From an uncultured Bacillaceae bacterium (lineage in GTDB: Bacteria > Bacillota > Bacilli > Bacillales > Amphibacillaceae): DNA of 16,199 bases. Both the position numbers and the translations under genes were made by a program. Shown here piece by piece: positions 7,314 to 14,538 of the stretch. The DNA lies in contig CALAMD010000115.1 of assembly GCA_937925695.1 (NCBI GenBank), forward strand, positions 1-16,199, read 5' to 3'. A model generated the notes under the pieces. That model searched no databases. It was not told where the DNA came from and saw nothing but the letters and a program-made list of their open reading frames with translations. How positions within the stretch are numbered: the stretch's first letter is position 1; the number at the start of each line of letters is the position of its first letter.

Positions 7314-8393
7314 ATGTTAAAAAACCGTTGGATTCAAACTCTAATTATCTTTATTCTAATTTTCTTATTAATTTTATTAATGTCGCTAACAAGCTTTATT
7401 TTTGATCCACTTTTTAAGTATGTCGGTGCAGTGGCAATGCCAATTATTGGCGCCGGTGTTCTCTTTTATGTGACAAATCCAATTGTCAATTTCTTCGAAA
7501 AAAGACTGAAAATCAATCGAATTGTTTCAATCTTTCTCGTTTTCCTATTACTCATTTCACTAGTCACGCTATTTGTCTTGTATATTTTCCCGATTGCCCA
7601 GAAACAATTTACTAATTTGATTGATAATATACCTAAAATGGTAGACATGGCGCTTGCCTTCATCGAATCATTTCAAGCTAGTCAATTTACCATTCCTGAT
7701 CAAATCGATGATGCAATTCAAAACTTTATGAACAATATCCAAACTTATATTGAAAATATCATGTCCTATTTATTTGGGTTTATTGGTCAAGTCATTAATT
7801 TTGTCACTTCCTTAGTATTAATCCCTTTCTTCTTGTTTTTCATGCTAAAAGATGGACATAAACTGATTCCGTTTATTACCCAATTCTTAGATAAGAAAAA
7901 AGCGAACTATGTAAGTAGCCTATTAAGAAAGATTGACGATACGTTATCATCCTTTATCCAAGGCCAACTGATTGTCAGTTTCATTTTAGGGATCTTATTA
8001 TTTATAGGCTATTTAATTATCGGTTTAAACTATTCATTAACGCTTGCTTTATTCGGTATGATCATGAACGTCATTCCGTTTTTAGGACCTTTTATTGCCG
8101 TAACTCCTGCATTGATCGTTGCTGCCTTTCAAAAGCCGATTATGGTCGTATGGGTAGCGATCATCACGCTTATTGCTCAACAAATTGAAAGTAACTTTGT
8201 TTCACCAAATGTCATGGGGCGTGTATTATCCCTACATCCATTAACCGTTATTACGGTCATTTTGGCAGCTGGTAGTATTGCAGGATTTTTGGGCATATTA
8301 TTTGCCGTTCCTTTCTATGCCGTCATTAAGACAATTGTGATTCATGTTTATCAAAATTATCAAGAAAACAAAATGAGTAAAGATGCATCTTGA
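7314..8393 (+). CDS. AI-2E/PerM-family transporter, membrane protein
   Basis: This is a 359-residue polytopic membrane protein of the AI-2E exporter/PerM family (B. subtilis relatives YueF, YtvI). It has hydrophobic segments near 7-29, 36-54, 66-92, 155-178 and 217-240, then the C-terminal cluster. Family hallmarks are GQL (217-219), NVIPFLGPF (252-260), QQIESNFVSPNVMG (289-302) and HPL (308-310). Characterised relatives include autoinducer-2 exporters and Na+(Li+)/H+ antiporters, so the substrate cannot be named. The ATG start has only a G-rich TTGGGGA site. A possible promoter is TTGTCG (7215-7220), 17 bases, TCTAAC (7238-7243), which is weak. The gene is divergent from pgcA. The small downstream gene starts 55 bases after its stop, before any terminator, so the two are probably co-transcribed. 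Confidence 0.85.
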   Translation: MLKNRWIQTLIIFILIFLLILLMSLTSFIFDPLFKYVGAVAMPIIGAGVLFYVTNPIVNFFEKRLKINRIVSIFLVFLLLISLVTLFVLYIFPIAQKQFTNLIDNIPKMVDMALAFIESFQASQFTIPDQIDDAIQNFMNNIQTYIENIMSYLFGFIGQVINFVTSLVLIPFFLFFMLKDGHKLIPFITQFLDKKKANYVSSLLRKIDDTLSSFIQGQLIVSFILGILLFIGYLIIGLNYSLTLALFGMIMNVIPFLGPFIAVTPALIVAAFQKPIMVVWVAIITLIAQQIESNFVSPNVMGRVLSLHPLTVITVILAAGSIAGFLGILFAVPFYAVIKTIVIHVYQNYQENKMSKDAS

Positions 8394-8448
8394 TCCAAAT
8401 CGGTATTGGGACATCATCTTAGCTAAACATTATGATGGGGGGATTATA

Positions 8449-8634
8449 GTGACTAAGGAAGAGCTTGAAGCAGAATTAGCTAAACTGAAATCTGATTATG
8501 TACGTATCCAACAAGATTTAGAAAAGTTAGTGTTTGTTGATGGTCGTGCTTCGTCGGCTGAAGAACAGTTGGTCCGTCTGGAGAAAGAAATGGCTAACTT
8601 ATATAAACAGTTAGAAGCACTTGATGAACAATAA
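8449..8634 (+). CDS. Small conserved coiled-coil protein (resembles SE1832 family)
   Basis: This is a 61-residue protein made of two charged helices with heptad-like leucines (residues 2-26 and 36-59), joined by a short FVDGRASS turn. It probably forms a helical hairpin or dimer in the cytoplasm; no function is known to me. The start chosen is the GTG at 8449, preceded by a GGGGGGAT ribosome site 5-6 bases away. The frame is open back to an ATG at 8383 inside the preceding gene, but that start has no ribosome site, and the extra 22 residues do not look like the family. The resemblance to the SE1832 family of Bacillales (MTKEE... start, YVRIQxDLEKL core) is from memory. Confidence 0.75.
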   Translation: MTKEELEAELAKLKSDYVRIQQDLEKLVFVDGRASSAEEQLVRLEKEMANLYKQLEALDEQ

Positions 8635-8698
8635 GATCTTCAACGCCTACTAGTTGTTTAATTTTCCAACATGATTTGAAATTTAATGCCATACAAAT

Positions 8699-8742
8699 AG
8701 GAGTGAAGCCATGATATATTGGCTTCACTCCTTCATCTTTTA
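8699..8742 (+). terminator. Intrinsic terminator after the coiled-coil gene
   Basis: AGGAGTGAAGCCA (8699-8711) pairs perfectly with TGGCTTCACTCCT (8720-8732) around an 8-base AT loop, followed by TCATCTTTT. The U-tract is interrupted, but the stem is strong. It ends the plus-strand AI-2E-family/coiled-coil transcript 65 bases after the stop codon. Confidence 0.75.
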
Positions 8743-8897
8743 TGGTTCTTTGACCTTCCAACAGCTGACGTTGCATTGGATTAGTATAGAACCTTTTTTA
8801 TATCAATCCTTAGCCGAAATACACAACGCTTGAATAGTGCCTTATCGAAAAACTAAATTCGGGTCTCTCCGTTGATCAGCTACGTATTAGAACCTAA

Positions 8898-10142
8898 TTA
8901 TTTTCCAGTAATATCAAAGGCCCACGTACCACTGCGAAATACCGGCTCTATCGTACCATCTTCTTTCACACCATCAATGTCTAATTGATCAGAACCTATC
9001 ATGAAGTCAACATGAACGAGGCTATCGTTGACCCCATGTTGGTCAAGTTCTTCTTTTGACATGTCTGAACCGCCTTCTATACTTGTAGGATAGGCCTTTC
9101 CTAAAGCAAGGTGACAGGATGCATTTTCATCAAATAATGTGTTGTAAAAGATGAGTCCTGATTGAGATACTGGCGATTCATGGGGAACGAGAGCTACTTC
9201 ACCCAGTCTGCGCGCACCTTCATCAGTGTCGAGCAAATGCTTTAAGACATCTTCTCCCTGCTCTGCTTTAAAGTCTACAACTTTTCCCTTTTCAAAGGTT
9301 AAACTGAAGCCATCAATGACACTACCACCATAGTTAAGGGGCATCGTACTGGCTACTGTTCCATCAACCTCATATTTATGAGGCATACAATAAACTTCTT
9401 CTGTCGGCATATTCGGGTTAAAAGTAATTCCCTGCTGTGAAACAGCGGATCCTCCTTGCCAAATATGTCCCTTTGGTAGTCCAATGGTTAAATCTGTTCC
9501 TGGACCTTTAAAAATTAACTTTCGATATCTTTTCTCATTTAAAATTTGTTCAGCTGTTTGTAAAGCTTGATTATGTTCTTCCCATGCTTTAATAGGATCA
9601 TCTTGATCAACACGAACAATTTTCACAATAGCTTCCCATAAATGCTTGACGGCATCTTCCCGAGATTTATCTGGAAAGACTTTCTGGGCCCAATCACTAG
9701 TTGGTATTGAAATAATTGACCACGTAATTTTATCGTTCATCACATACTCTTGAAACTTAGTTAATGCCTGGGCAGCCGCTTTATTTGCCAACGCCACCCG
9801 CTCTGGATTGATGTCTTTTAGCAAATCAGGGTTTGTCGCCCGGATTGATAATAAAGCACCACCATCTTCAATAAACTCATGATACAATTCAACCCGCCAT
9901 TTCGGAAAATGGCCAAGTACCTCATCTGGTGAATATTGATATTTCCATAATGTTAAATCATCATCAGACCAATTGATATGGACATCTTTAGCACCCAGTT
10001 CATAGGCTTTTCGTACAACTATTTTCGTGAATTCCGCACCTTCAATTGGCGCATTGATCATAAGTGACTGATTCTTTTGTAAGTTAACGCCCATTTTCAA
10101 GGCTAATTCAGCATATTTTTCCTTTGTTTTTTGATCGATCAA
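8898..10142 (-). CDS. ampS: M29-family metallo-aminopeptidase (AmpS-like)
   Basis: This cytoplasmic two-metal aminopeptidase (414 residues) removes N-terminal residues from peptides. Residue positions agree closely with Thermus aminopeptidase T: E249 in PTEEVY, E315 in LGEVAL, H344 and Y351 in SCHLALGKAY, and H377 and D379 in VHVDFMIG. The set of ligands plus catalytic tyrosine is therefore complete. The start chosen is the TTG at 10142, because GGGAGG lies 7 bases before it. A TTG 15 bases upstream would place that ribosome site inside the gene. It is the last gene of the clsA-ykhA-ampS group, 78 bases after ykhA, with no hairpin between them. No convincing terminator is seen after its stop codon. 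Confidence 0.92.
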   Translation of the reverse strand: MIDQKTKEKYAELALKMGVNLQKNQSLMINAPIEGAEFTKIVVRKAYELGAKDVHINWSDDDLTLWKYQYSPDEVLGHFPKWRVELYHEFIEDGGALLSIRATNPDLLKDINPERVALANKAAAQALTKFQEYVMNDKITWSIISIPTSDWAQKVFPDKSREDAVKHLWEAIVKIVRVDQDDPIKAWEEHNQALQTAEQILNEKRYRKLIFKGPGTDLTIGLPKGHIWQGGSAVSQQGITFNPNMPTEEVYCMPHKYEVDGTVASTMPLNYGGSVIDGFSLTFEKGKVVDFKAEQGEDVLKHLLDTDEGARRLGEVALVPHESPVSQSGLIFYNTLFDENASCHLALGKAYPTSIEGGSDMSKEELDQHGVNDSLVHVDFMIGSDQLDIDGVKEDGTIEPVFRSGTWAFDITGK

Positions 10143-10220
10143 GGTTGTCCCTCCCAATTATTTTATAAACTGTCATTCCATTATTATTTCATAAATCGAA
10201 ACATTTACCAACTGATTTTA

Positions 10221-10733
10221 CTAATCCCAAGGAAAACTTGTCCCGAGGGTTTTGGCTAACTCTTTCGATTGTTTTCTACGCTCATGACGATATAAAGCCC
10301 GTTCGGGGGCGCCTTCGTGCAACTTCCGTTCATGTTCTGATTCTGGGTAGACAGCAGGAATAGGTGTTGGACGCCCTGCTTCATCAACAGCTACAAAGGT
10401 CAAAAAGGCGGTTGCACATACTTTTCTTTCGCCAGTGATTAAATTTTCAGTTACAGCTTTAGCAAACACTTCCATGGATGTTTCATGGGTCCACGTAACA
10501 AAAGCCTCGATACAAATAGAGTCTCCTTCTCTCACCGGTGAGAGAAAGTCGACAGAATCAGTTGAAGCAGTCACAACAGGCTTACGGGCATGCCTAAAGG
10601 CGGCAATAGCAGCAACATCATCAATATAAGCCATTAACTTCCCACCAAATAAGGTCCCATATGTATTTGTATCTGGTGGTAATACATACGATGTTTTTAC
10701 AGTTAGTGACTGGGCACAAGGCTTTCTTTCCAT
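10221..10733 (-). CDS. ykhA: Acyl-CoA thioesterase, hotdog fold (YkhA-like)
   Basis: This cytoplasmic hydrolase splits acyl-CoA into free fatty acid and CoA. The protein is a single hotdog domain (170 residues) with the YciA/BACH-type active site: N23 of NTYGTLFGG, and D38 in the helix YIDDVAAIAA. The C-terminus is a charged tail rich in Arg, Lys and Glu. The start chosen is the ATG at 10733, with GAAGGGA about 9 bases upstream. The ATG three codons earlier (10742) directly abuts that ribosome site and is unlikely to be used. The gene begins 36 bases after clsA ends, so the two are probably co-transcribed, linking fatty acyl turnover to phospholipid synthesis. The acyl chain preference cannot be read from the sequence. 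Confidence 0.9.
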   Translation of the reverse strand: MERKPCAQSLTVKTSYVLPPDTNTYGTLFGGKLMAYIDDVAAIAAFRHARKPVVTASTDSVDFLSPVREGDSICIEAFVTWTHETSMEVFAKAVTENLITGERKVCATAFLTFVAVDEAGRPTPIPAVYPESEHERKLHEGAPERALYRHERRKQSKELAKTLGTSFPWD

Positions 10734-10769
10734 CCATAGCATTCCCTTCGTAATTATTTTAAAAACCTA

Positions 10770-12212
10770 TTATAAAATTGGTGATAGTAAGCGAGAAATA
10801 GATTCTTTGAAACGGATCCAGAGCGAGCGACGATCATACATTTCTTTCGTCAGTTGAGTAGAATACTTCATATCATTACGAAAAGCCTCTACTAAGGTCT
10901 GGGCTATTTCTTTATCATATAAAAACGCATTGACTTCAAAATTCAAACGAAAACTACGGACATCGATATTCGCAGTGCCGACAGAGGAAATATTCCCATC
11001 GACTACAATTGTTTTTGCATGTAAAAAGCCATTTTCATATACATAAGCTTCAGCTCCGGCAGCCAATAAATCACCAATATAAGACAATGTTGCCCAATAT
11101 ACAAAGGGATGGTCGGGTTTGTTTGGAATCATCATTTTAACCTTAACGCCGGATAATGCGGCGATTCTTAATGCATCCATCAAACTCTCATCGGGGATAA
11201 AATAGGGTGTTTGAATATAGACATATTCCTTTGCAGACATAATCATTTTTATGTATCCATACTTAATTTGCTCCCAATTTGAATCTGGACCACTAGATAC
11301 AATTTGGACACCGACATCGCCACCTTTGGCTCCTACATATAAGCGATCATCATAAAGAATGTGATGACGCGATGCTTGATTCCAATCTAAAATAAAGCGT
11401 GTTTGCATATGGCGAACAGCATCACCGTAAATTCTTAAATGGGTGTCCCGCCAATAACCAAATTTATTATCCTTGCCTAGGTATTCATCACCAATATTAA
11501 ACCCACCGATATATCCAATTTTGCCATCTATGATCGCTAATTTACGGTGGTTTCTAAAGTTAATTTTTAAATTAACTTTGAGAATTTTAGGTGGGAAAAA
11601 CGATTCTACTTTAACACCTGCATTCTTTAAGCGTCTGATCGAACGGCGTCGCAATTTTCTCGAGCCCATGTCATCATATAAAACCCTAACTTCAACACCT
11701 TGCTTGGCTTTTTCAATGAGCACATCGGCAATTGCTTTTCCTAAATGATCATCACGCATAATGTAATAGAGTAAATGGATATGATCTTTGGCACTTTTTA
11801 AATCTTTCATTAATGCGGTAAACTTATCATGACCATCTGTGAATACATCCACTTTGTTTTCCTGAGTGTAAATGGCATCGTCATTTACTAAATGTAAATA
11901 ATATAAATCTACATATTGAAATAATTCAGGTTGTTTAAAGGAAAGTCGTCCGGATTTAATCGCTTCAATTTGAGATTTAACTTCTCTTTTGACACCTAGT
12001 TTAACTTTCGTATCCCATGTAAAAATCTTGTCCTTGCTTAGACGACGGCCAAAAATTAAATACAAAATAAAACCTAAGACAGGAATAAAGAATAAGACCA
12101 TTAACCAAGCCCATGTTGAACTGGCATTTCGTCTTTCTAAAAAAATAATTGTAAAGGCTAGGAAAAAGTTGAAAATCATTACGAAACTGATCAGCGAAGG
12201 AACAACTGGCAT
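10770..12212 (-). CDS. clsA: Cardiolipin synthase (ClsA-type, two HKD motifs)
   Basis: This membrane enzyme condenses two phosphatidylglycerol molecules into cardiolipin and glycerol. The protein has 480 residues, as usual for bacterial ClsA. Two N-terminal transmembrane helices (about 4-25 and 31-55) flank FLERRNASSTWAW. Two phospholipase D motifs follow: NHRKLAIID (221-229, H222) and LHAKTIVVD (397-405, H398). The start chosen is the ATG at 12212, because AAAGGAGTG lies about 9 bases upstream. An ATG nine codons earlier would place the site inside the gene. It is divergent from the S-box/metY unit. A possible extended -10 promoter is at 12246-12254. ykhA and ampS follow on the same strand without a terminator. 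Confidence 0.95.
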   Translation of the reverse strand: MPVVPSLISFVMIFNFFLAFTIIFLERRNASSTWAWLMVLFFIPVLGFILYLIFGRRLSKDKIFTWDTKVKLGVKREVKSQIEAIKSGRLSFKQPELFQYVDLYYLHLVNDDAIYTQENKVDVFTDGHDKFTALMKDLKSAKDHIHLLYYIMRDDHLGKAIADVLIEKAKQGVEVRVLYDDMGSRKLRRRSIRRLKNAGVKVESFFPPKILKVNLKINFRNHRKLAIIDGKIGYIGGFNIGDEYLGKDNKFGYWRDTHLRIYGDAVRHMQTRFILDWNQASRHHILYDDRLYVGAKGGDVGVQIVSSGPDSNWEQIKYGYIKMIMSAKEYVYIQTPYFIPDESLMDALRIAALSGVKVKMMIPNKPDHPFVYWATLSYIGDLLAAGAEAYVYENGFLHAKTIVVDGNISSVGTANIDVRSFRLNFEVNAFLYDKEIAQTLVEAFRNDMKYSTQLTKEMYDRRSLWIRFKESISRLLSPIL

Positions 12213-12245
12213 ATATCCACACTCCTTTACTTCAAACATAGTATT

Positions 12246-12254
12246 AATATACCA
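12246..12254 (-). promoter_or_regulatory. Possible extended -10 of the clsA promoter
   Basis: On the minus strand TGGTATATT reads as an extended -10 (TGn plus TATATT), 34 bases before the clsA start codon. No good -35 is present at 16-18 bases, so this is only a candidate. Confidence 0.35.
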
Positions 12255-12273
12255 TAGAATGTGACATACTTGT

Positions 12274-12300
12274 TTAGGTAACGTATCTAGGATAACCTAA
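12274..12300. repeat. Inverted repeat between the clsA and metY promoters
   Basis: TTAGGT (12274-12279) and ACCTAA (12295-12300) form an inverted repeat with 15 bases between the arms. It sits upstream of both divergent transcripts, about 37 bases before the metY -35. It could be a regulator site. Arms of six bases are short enough to arise by chance. Confidence 0.25.
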
Positions 12301-12364
12301 AATAAATATTTTATATAAAAAAATTTAAAAATAATCTTGACAAAGACAGATTAATCTATATAAT
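12298..12364 (+). promoter_or_regulatory. Strong sigma-A promoter with A/T-only upstream tract (metY)
   Basis: TTGACA (12337-12342), a 16-base spacer and TATAAT (12359-12364) are perfect consensus boxes. Directly upstream, 12298-12335 contains only A and T, with A-tracts, which looks like an UP element for the RNA polymerase alpha subunit. Transcription would start about 12371, shortly before the SAM riboswitch, which then supplies the control. Confidence 0.88.
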
Positions 12365-12384
12365 ACTCATTAATATCTTGAAAA

Positions 12385-12504
12385 CTCTTATCAAGAGTGG
12401 CGGAGGGAGTAGGCCCAATGAAGCCCAGCAACCTTTAAGCAAATTACGATTTGCTTATTACGGTGCCAATTCCTACAGGTCATTAATGATCTGGCAGATA
12501 AGAG
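12385..12504 (+). ncRNA. SAM-I (S-box) riboswitch aptamer
   Basis: P1 is CTCTTATC (12385-12392) with GATAAGAG (12497-12504). Inside are the conserved GGCGGAGGGA kink-turn strand, GGCCCAATGAAGCCCAGC, AACC, the P3 hairpin (AGCAAAT with ATTTGCT) and GGTGCCAATTCCTACAG. This is the full S-box core. S-adenosylmethionine binding stabilises P1 and lets the downstream terminator form, which turns off metY when SAM is plentiful. Without SAM, AAGAGG of the P1 3' strand (12500-12505) can pair with CCTCTT of the terminator 5' arm as an antiterminator. Confidence 0.97.
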
Positions 12505-12525
12505 GAGGAAACGGTATACACTTGT

Positions 12526-12556
12526 GCCCTCTTCTTTTTTAGAAGAGGGCTTTTTG
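12526..12556 (+). terminator. S-box expression-platform terminator
   Basis: GCCCTCTTCT (12526-12535) pairs perfectly with AGAAGAGGGC (12541-12550) around a TTTTT loop, followed by TTTTT. It stops transcription before metY when the SAM-I aptamer is bound. Its 3' arm also has a second complementary partner just downstream (12566-12573). Confidence 0.95.
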
Positions 12557-12579
12557 TATAAATAGCCTCTTCTAAAAAA
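12535..12579 (+). repeat. Second hairpin overlapping the S-box terminator
   Basis: TTTTTTAGAAGAGG (12535-12548) pairs perfectly over 14 bp with CCTCTTCTAAAAAA (12566-12579), with a 17-base loop. It uses the loop and 3' arm of the terminator, so the two hairpins cannot coexist. It can form only in transcripts that have passed the terminator. It may hold the read-through state open or cap the 5' end of the metY mRNA; the pairing is seen and the role is inferred. Confidence 0.6.
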
Positions 12580-12632
12580 CCAGATATTATTAAAGGGTCC
12601 GTCCCTTAAATTAAAATGAGGAGGAATTATTT

Positions 12633-14324
12633 ATGTCTAGTTTCAATTTTCAAAATCGTGACACTATTTTATTACATGGAGGTCAAATACCTGATCCGGT
12701 ATCTGGATCTCGTGCAGTGCCTATTCACCAAACTACTTCATATGTATTTAGAGATACAGAGCACGCACAAAACTTGTTTGCCCTGCAAGAAACTGGAAAC
12801 ATTTATACGCGAATTATGAATCCAACCGTTGATGCCTTTGAAAATCGGATGGCATTGCTTGAAGACGGAGTTGCAGCTGTTGCTACATCTTCCGGAATGG
12901 CTGCCATTACGATGGCTATTTTAAATATTGCGAGTGCCGGAGATGAAATTATTACGGATAGTAACTTATATGGTGGAACATACAATTTATTTTTGCATAC
13001 TTTACCACGCTATGGTATCAACGTTAAATTTGTTGATGGTACGGACTTAGATGCAATTGAAAATGCGATTACAGATAAAACAAAAGCAATCTTCGGTGAA
13101 ACGATAACGAATCCAAGTCTTTATGTGTTCGATATCGAAGCCGTTGCCGACATTGCGCATAAACACGGCATTCCACTGATTATCGACAATACATTTGCAC
13201 CGGGCGTCGTTAAACCGATTCATTGGGGCGCTGACATCGTAGTACATTCAGCTACGAAATGGATAGGTGGTCATGGAACAACGATCGGTGGTGTTGTCAT
13301 TGATAGTGGACGATTCAATTGGGATAATGGACGTTTCCCTGGTTTTACAGAACCCGATGAAAGTTATGCAGGTCTTCGTTACGTTGATGTTGGTTTACCT
13401 GCTTTTGCCATTAAATTAAGAGTTCAGTTACTAAGAGACATTGGTGCTTGTTTAAGCCCACAAAATGCCTTCTTATTCTTACAAGGACTCGAAACATTAC
13501 ATTTAAGAATGGAACGTCATAGCGAAAACACACAAGTTGTCGTTGACTACTTAAAGAATCATCCTGCTGTTGAATGGGTTAACTATCCTGGTTTAGCAGA
13601 CCATCCATCCCATAAATTAGCCCATAAATACTTTAGCCAAGGTTACGGATCTATCGTTACATTTGGTATTAAAGGTGGCAGAGAAGCCGGAAGAAAACTA
13701 ATTGATAATATTCAACTATGGTCCCATGTTGCCAATGTTGGTGATGCTAAGTCCCTAATCATTCATCCGGCATCAACAACACACCAGCAGTTAAACGAGG
13801 AGGACTTAAAGAAAAGTGGTGTCACCGAAGAACTTGTACGCTTGTCTGTCGGTTTAGAATCAACAGACGATCTCATTAAAGATCTTGATCAAGCCATAGC
13901 AATTGCTACAAATAGTCCAAGACAATTACAAACGACTGAACAAGACGCGATTAAATGGCTATTACATTCACCATTTGATCGTAGTGAAGGGCTCAGACAA
14001 AAAGTAATTGCTGTTTCAGGATTTGGCGATGAAGCAAGGGCTGATCTAAAGAAACTCGAGACAACTGGCTATCGTATCATTTCTGTAGATGAGGAAGCCC
14101 AATTAGATGAAGCTGATGGTCAGGTCGACGCATTACTTGTCGCCGATGATCGCCTATCCGAAGCTGTCTATCAAAAGTTTGCTGATAAACAAGGTAAAGT
14201 AATCTGGGCACAGGAAAATTTACCTGAAAATATCATCCAACAAGCCAATGCAAAGGAAATAGCTGTGATAACGAATAAAAATATTTTTACAGAAATCTTG
14301 CATTATAAAACGAACCACGCATAA
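12633..14324 (+). CDS. metY: O-acetylhomoserine sulfhydrylase (homocysteine synthase) with C-terminal Rossmann-like extension
   Basis: This PLP enzyme makes homocysteine from O-acetylhomoserine and sulfide in methionine synthesis, and may also act on cysteine precursors. Residues 1-430 form the Cys/Met-metabolism PLP domain: YTR (58-60) for cofactor phosphate, the stacking Y113 in NLYGGTY, D185 in IDNT for the pyridine nitrogen, the Schiff-base lysine K209 in SATKW, and R403 in RLSVGLE for the substrate carboxylate. Family members usually end near 430. Here about 130 residues follow, with alternating strand/helix pattern (VIAVSG 458-463, YRIISVD 480-486, VDALLVAD 498-505, GKVIWAQ 521-527, IAVITNK 543-549), resembling a divergent CoA_binding/Rossmann domain. 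The ATG start has GAGGAGGAA upstream. It is controlled by the SAM-I riboswitch and is monocistronic. Confidence 0.93.
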   Translation: MSSFNFQNRDTILLHGGQIPDPVSGSRAVPIHQTTSYVFRDTEHAQNLFALQETGNIYTRIMNPTVDAFENRMALLEDGVAAVATSSGMAAITMAILNIASAGDEIITDSNLYGGTYNLFLHTLPRYGINVKFVDGTDLDAIENAITDKTKAIFGETITNPSLYVFDIEAVADIAHKHGIPLIIDNTFAPGVVKPIHWGADIVVHSATKWIGGHGTTIGGVVIDSGRFNWDNGRFPGFTEPDESYAGLRYVDVGLPAFAIKLRVQLLRDIGACLSPQNAFLFLQGLETLHLRMERHSENTQVVVDYLKNHPAVEWVNYPGLADHPSHKLAHKYFSQGYGSIVTFGIKGGREAGRKLIDNIQLWSHVANVGDAKSLIIHPASTTHQQLNEEDLKKSGVTEELVRLSVGLESTDDLIKDLDQAIAIATNSPRQLQTTEQDAIKWLLHSPFDRSEGLRQKVIAVSGFGDEARADLKKLETTGYRIISVDEEAQLDEADGQVDALLVADDRLSEAVYQKFADKQGKVIWAQENLPENIIQQANAKEIAVITNKNIFTEILHYKTNHA

Positions 14325-14358
14325 AATAGACAGCATCATTTAAGGTATAATTACTTAC

Positions 14359-14396
14359 AAATTCGCCGTATGATATTCATATGGCGAATTTTTTTC
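14359..14396 (+). terminator. Intrinsic terminator after metY
   Basis: AAATTCGCCGTATGA (14359-14373) pairs with TCATATGGCGAATTT (14377-14391), 15 bp with one G-T wobble and a 3-base loop, followed by a run of T. It closes the S-box/metY unit. Confidence 0.93.
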
Positions 14397-14462
14397 ATTA
14401 CTTGTCTGATTGCTGTTAACAACCAATTAATATTACCTACTTATTACATTTTCTGTTATTTG

Positions 14463-14490
14463 TTTACACTCAGACTAGAAGGTGTAAAAT
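14463..14490 (+). promoter_or_regulatory. Sigma-A promoter of ypmR-ypmS
   Basis: TTTACA (14463-14468), a 16-base spacer and TAAAAT (14485-14490) each match the sigma-A consensus at five of six positions. It lies about 50 bases before the ypmR start and after the metY terminator. Confidence 0.65.
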
Positions 14491-14538
14491 AATGATAGAG
14501 ATCCTCTGAATTAAAACTACAATATAGGGTGATTACAT

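Noticed and set aside
8594..8776. 60-residue minus-strand open frame
   Set aside because: It runs through the perfect terminator stem at 8699-8732 and overlaps the coiled-coil gene; it has no ribosome site and no recognisable protein pattern.
8795..8887. T-box or tRNA-like element suggested by GGTTCTA and GGGTCTC strings
   Set aside because: No T-box core sequence, cloverleaf or U-tailed hairpin could be assembled on either strand.
12001..12222. 73-residue minus-strand open frame inside clsA
   Set aside because: It is a shifted-frame shadow of the clsA N-terminal region, whose own frame has clear HKD motifs and a good ribosome site.
12593..12607. AAGGG/CCCTT mini-hairpin just before the metY ribosome site
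   Set aside because: The stem has five pairs and leaves the GAGGAGG site free, so control of translation is not supported.
12616..12819. 67-residue plus-strand frame starting just before metY
   Set aside because: It begins inside the metY ribosome binding site and continues out of frame through the well-supported metY N-terminus.
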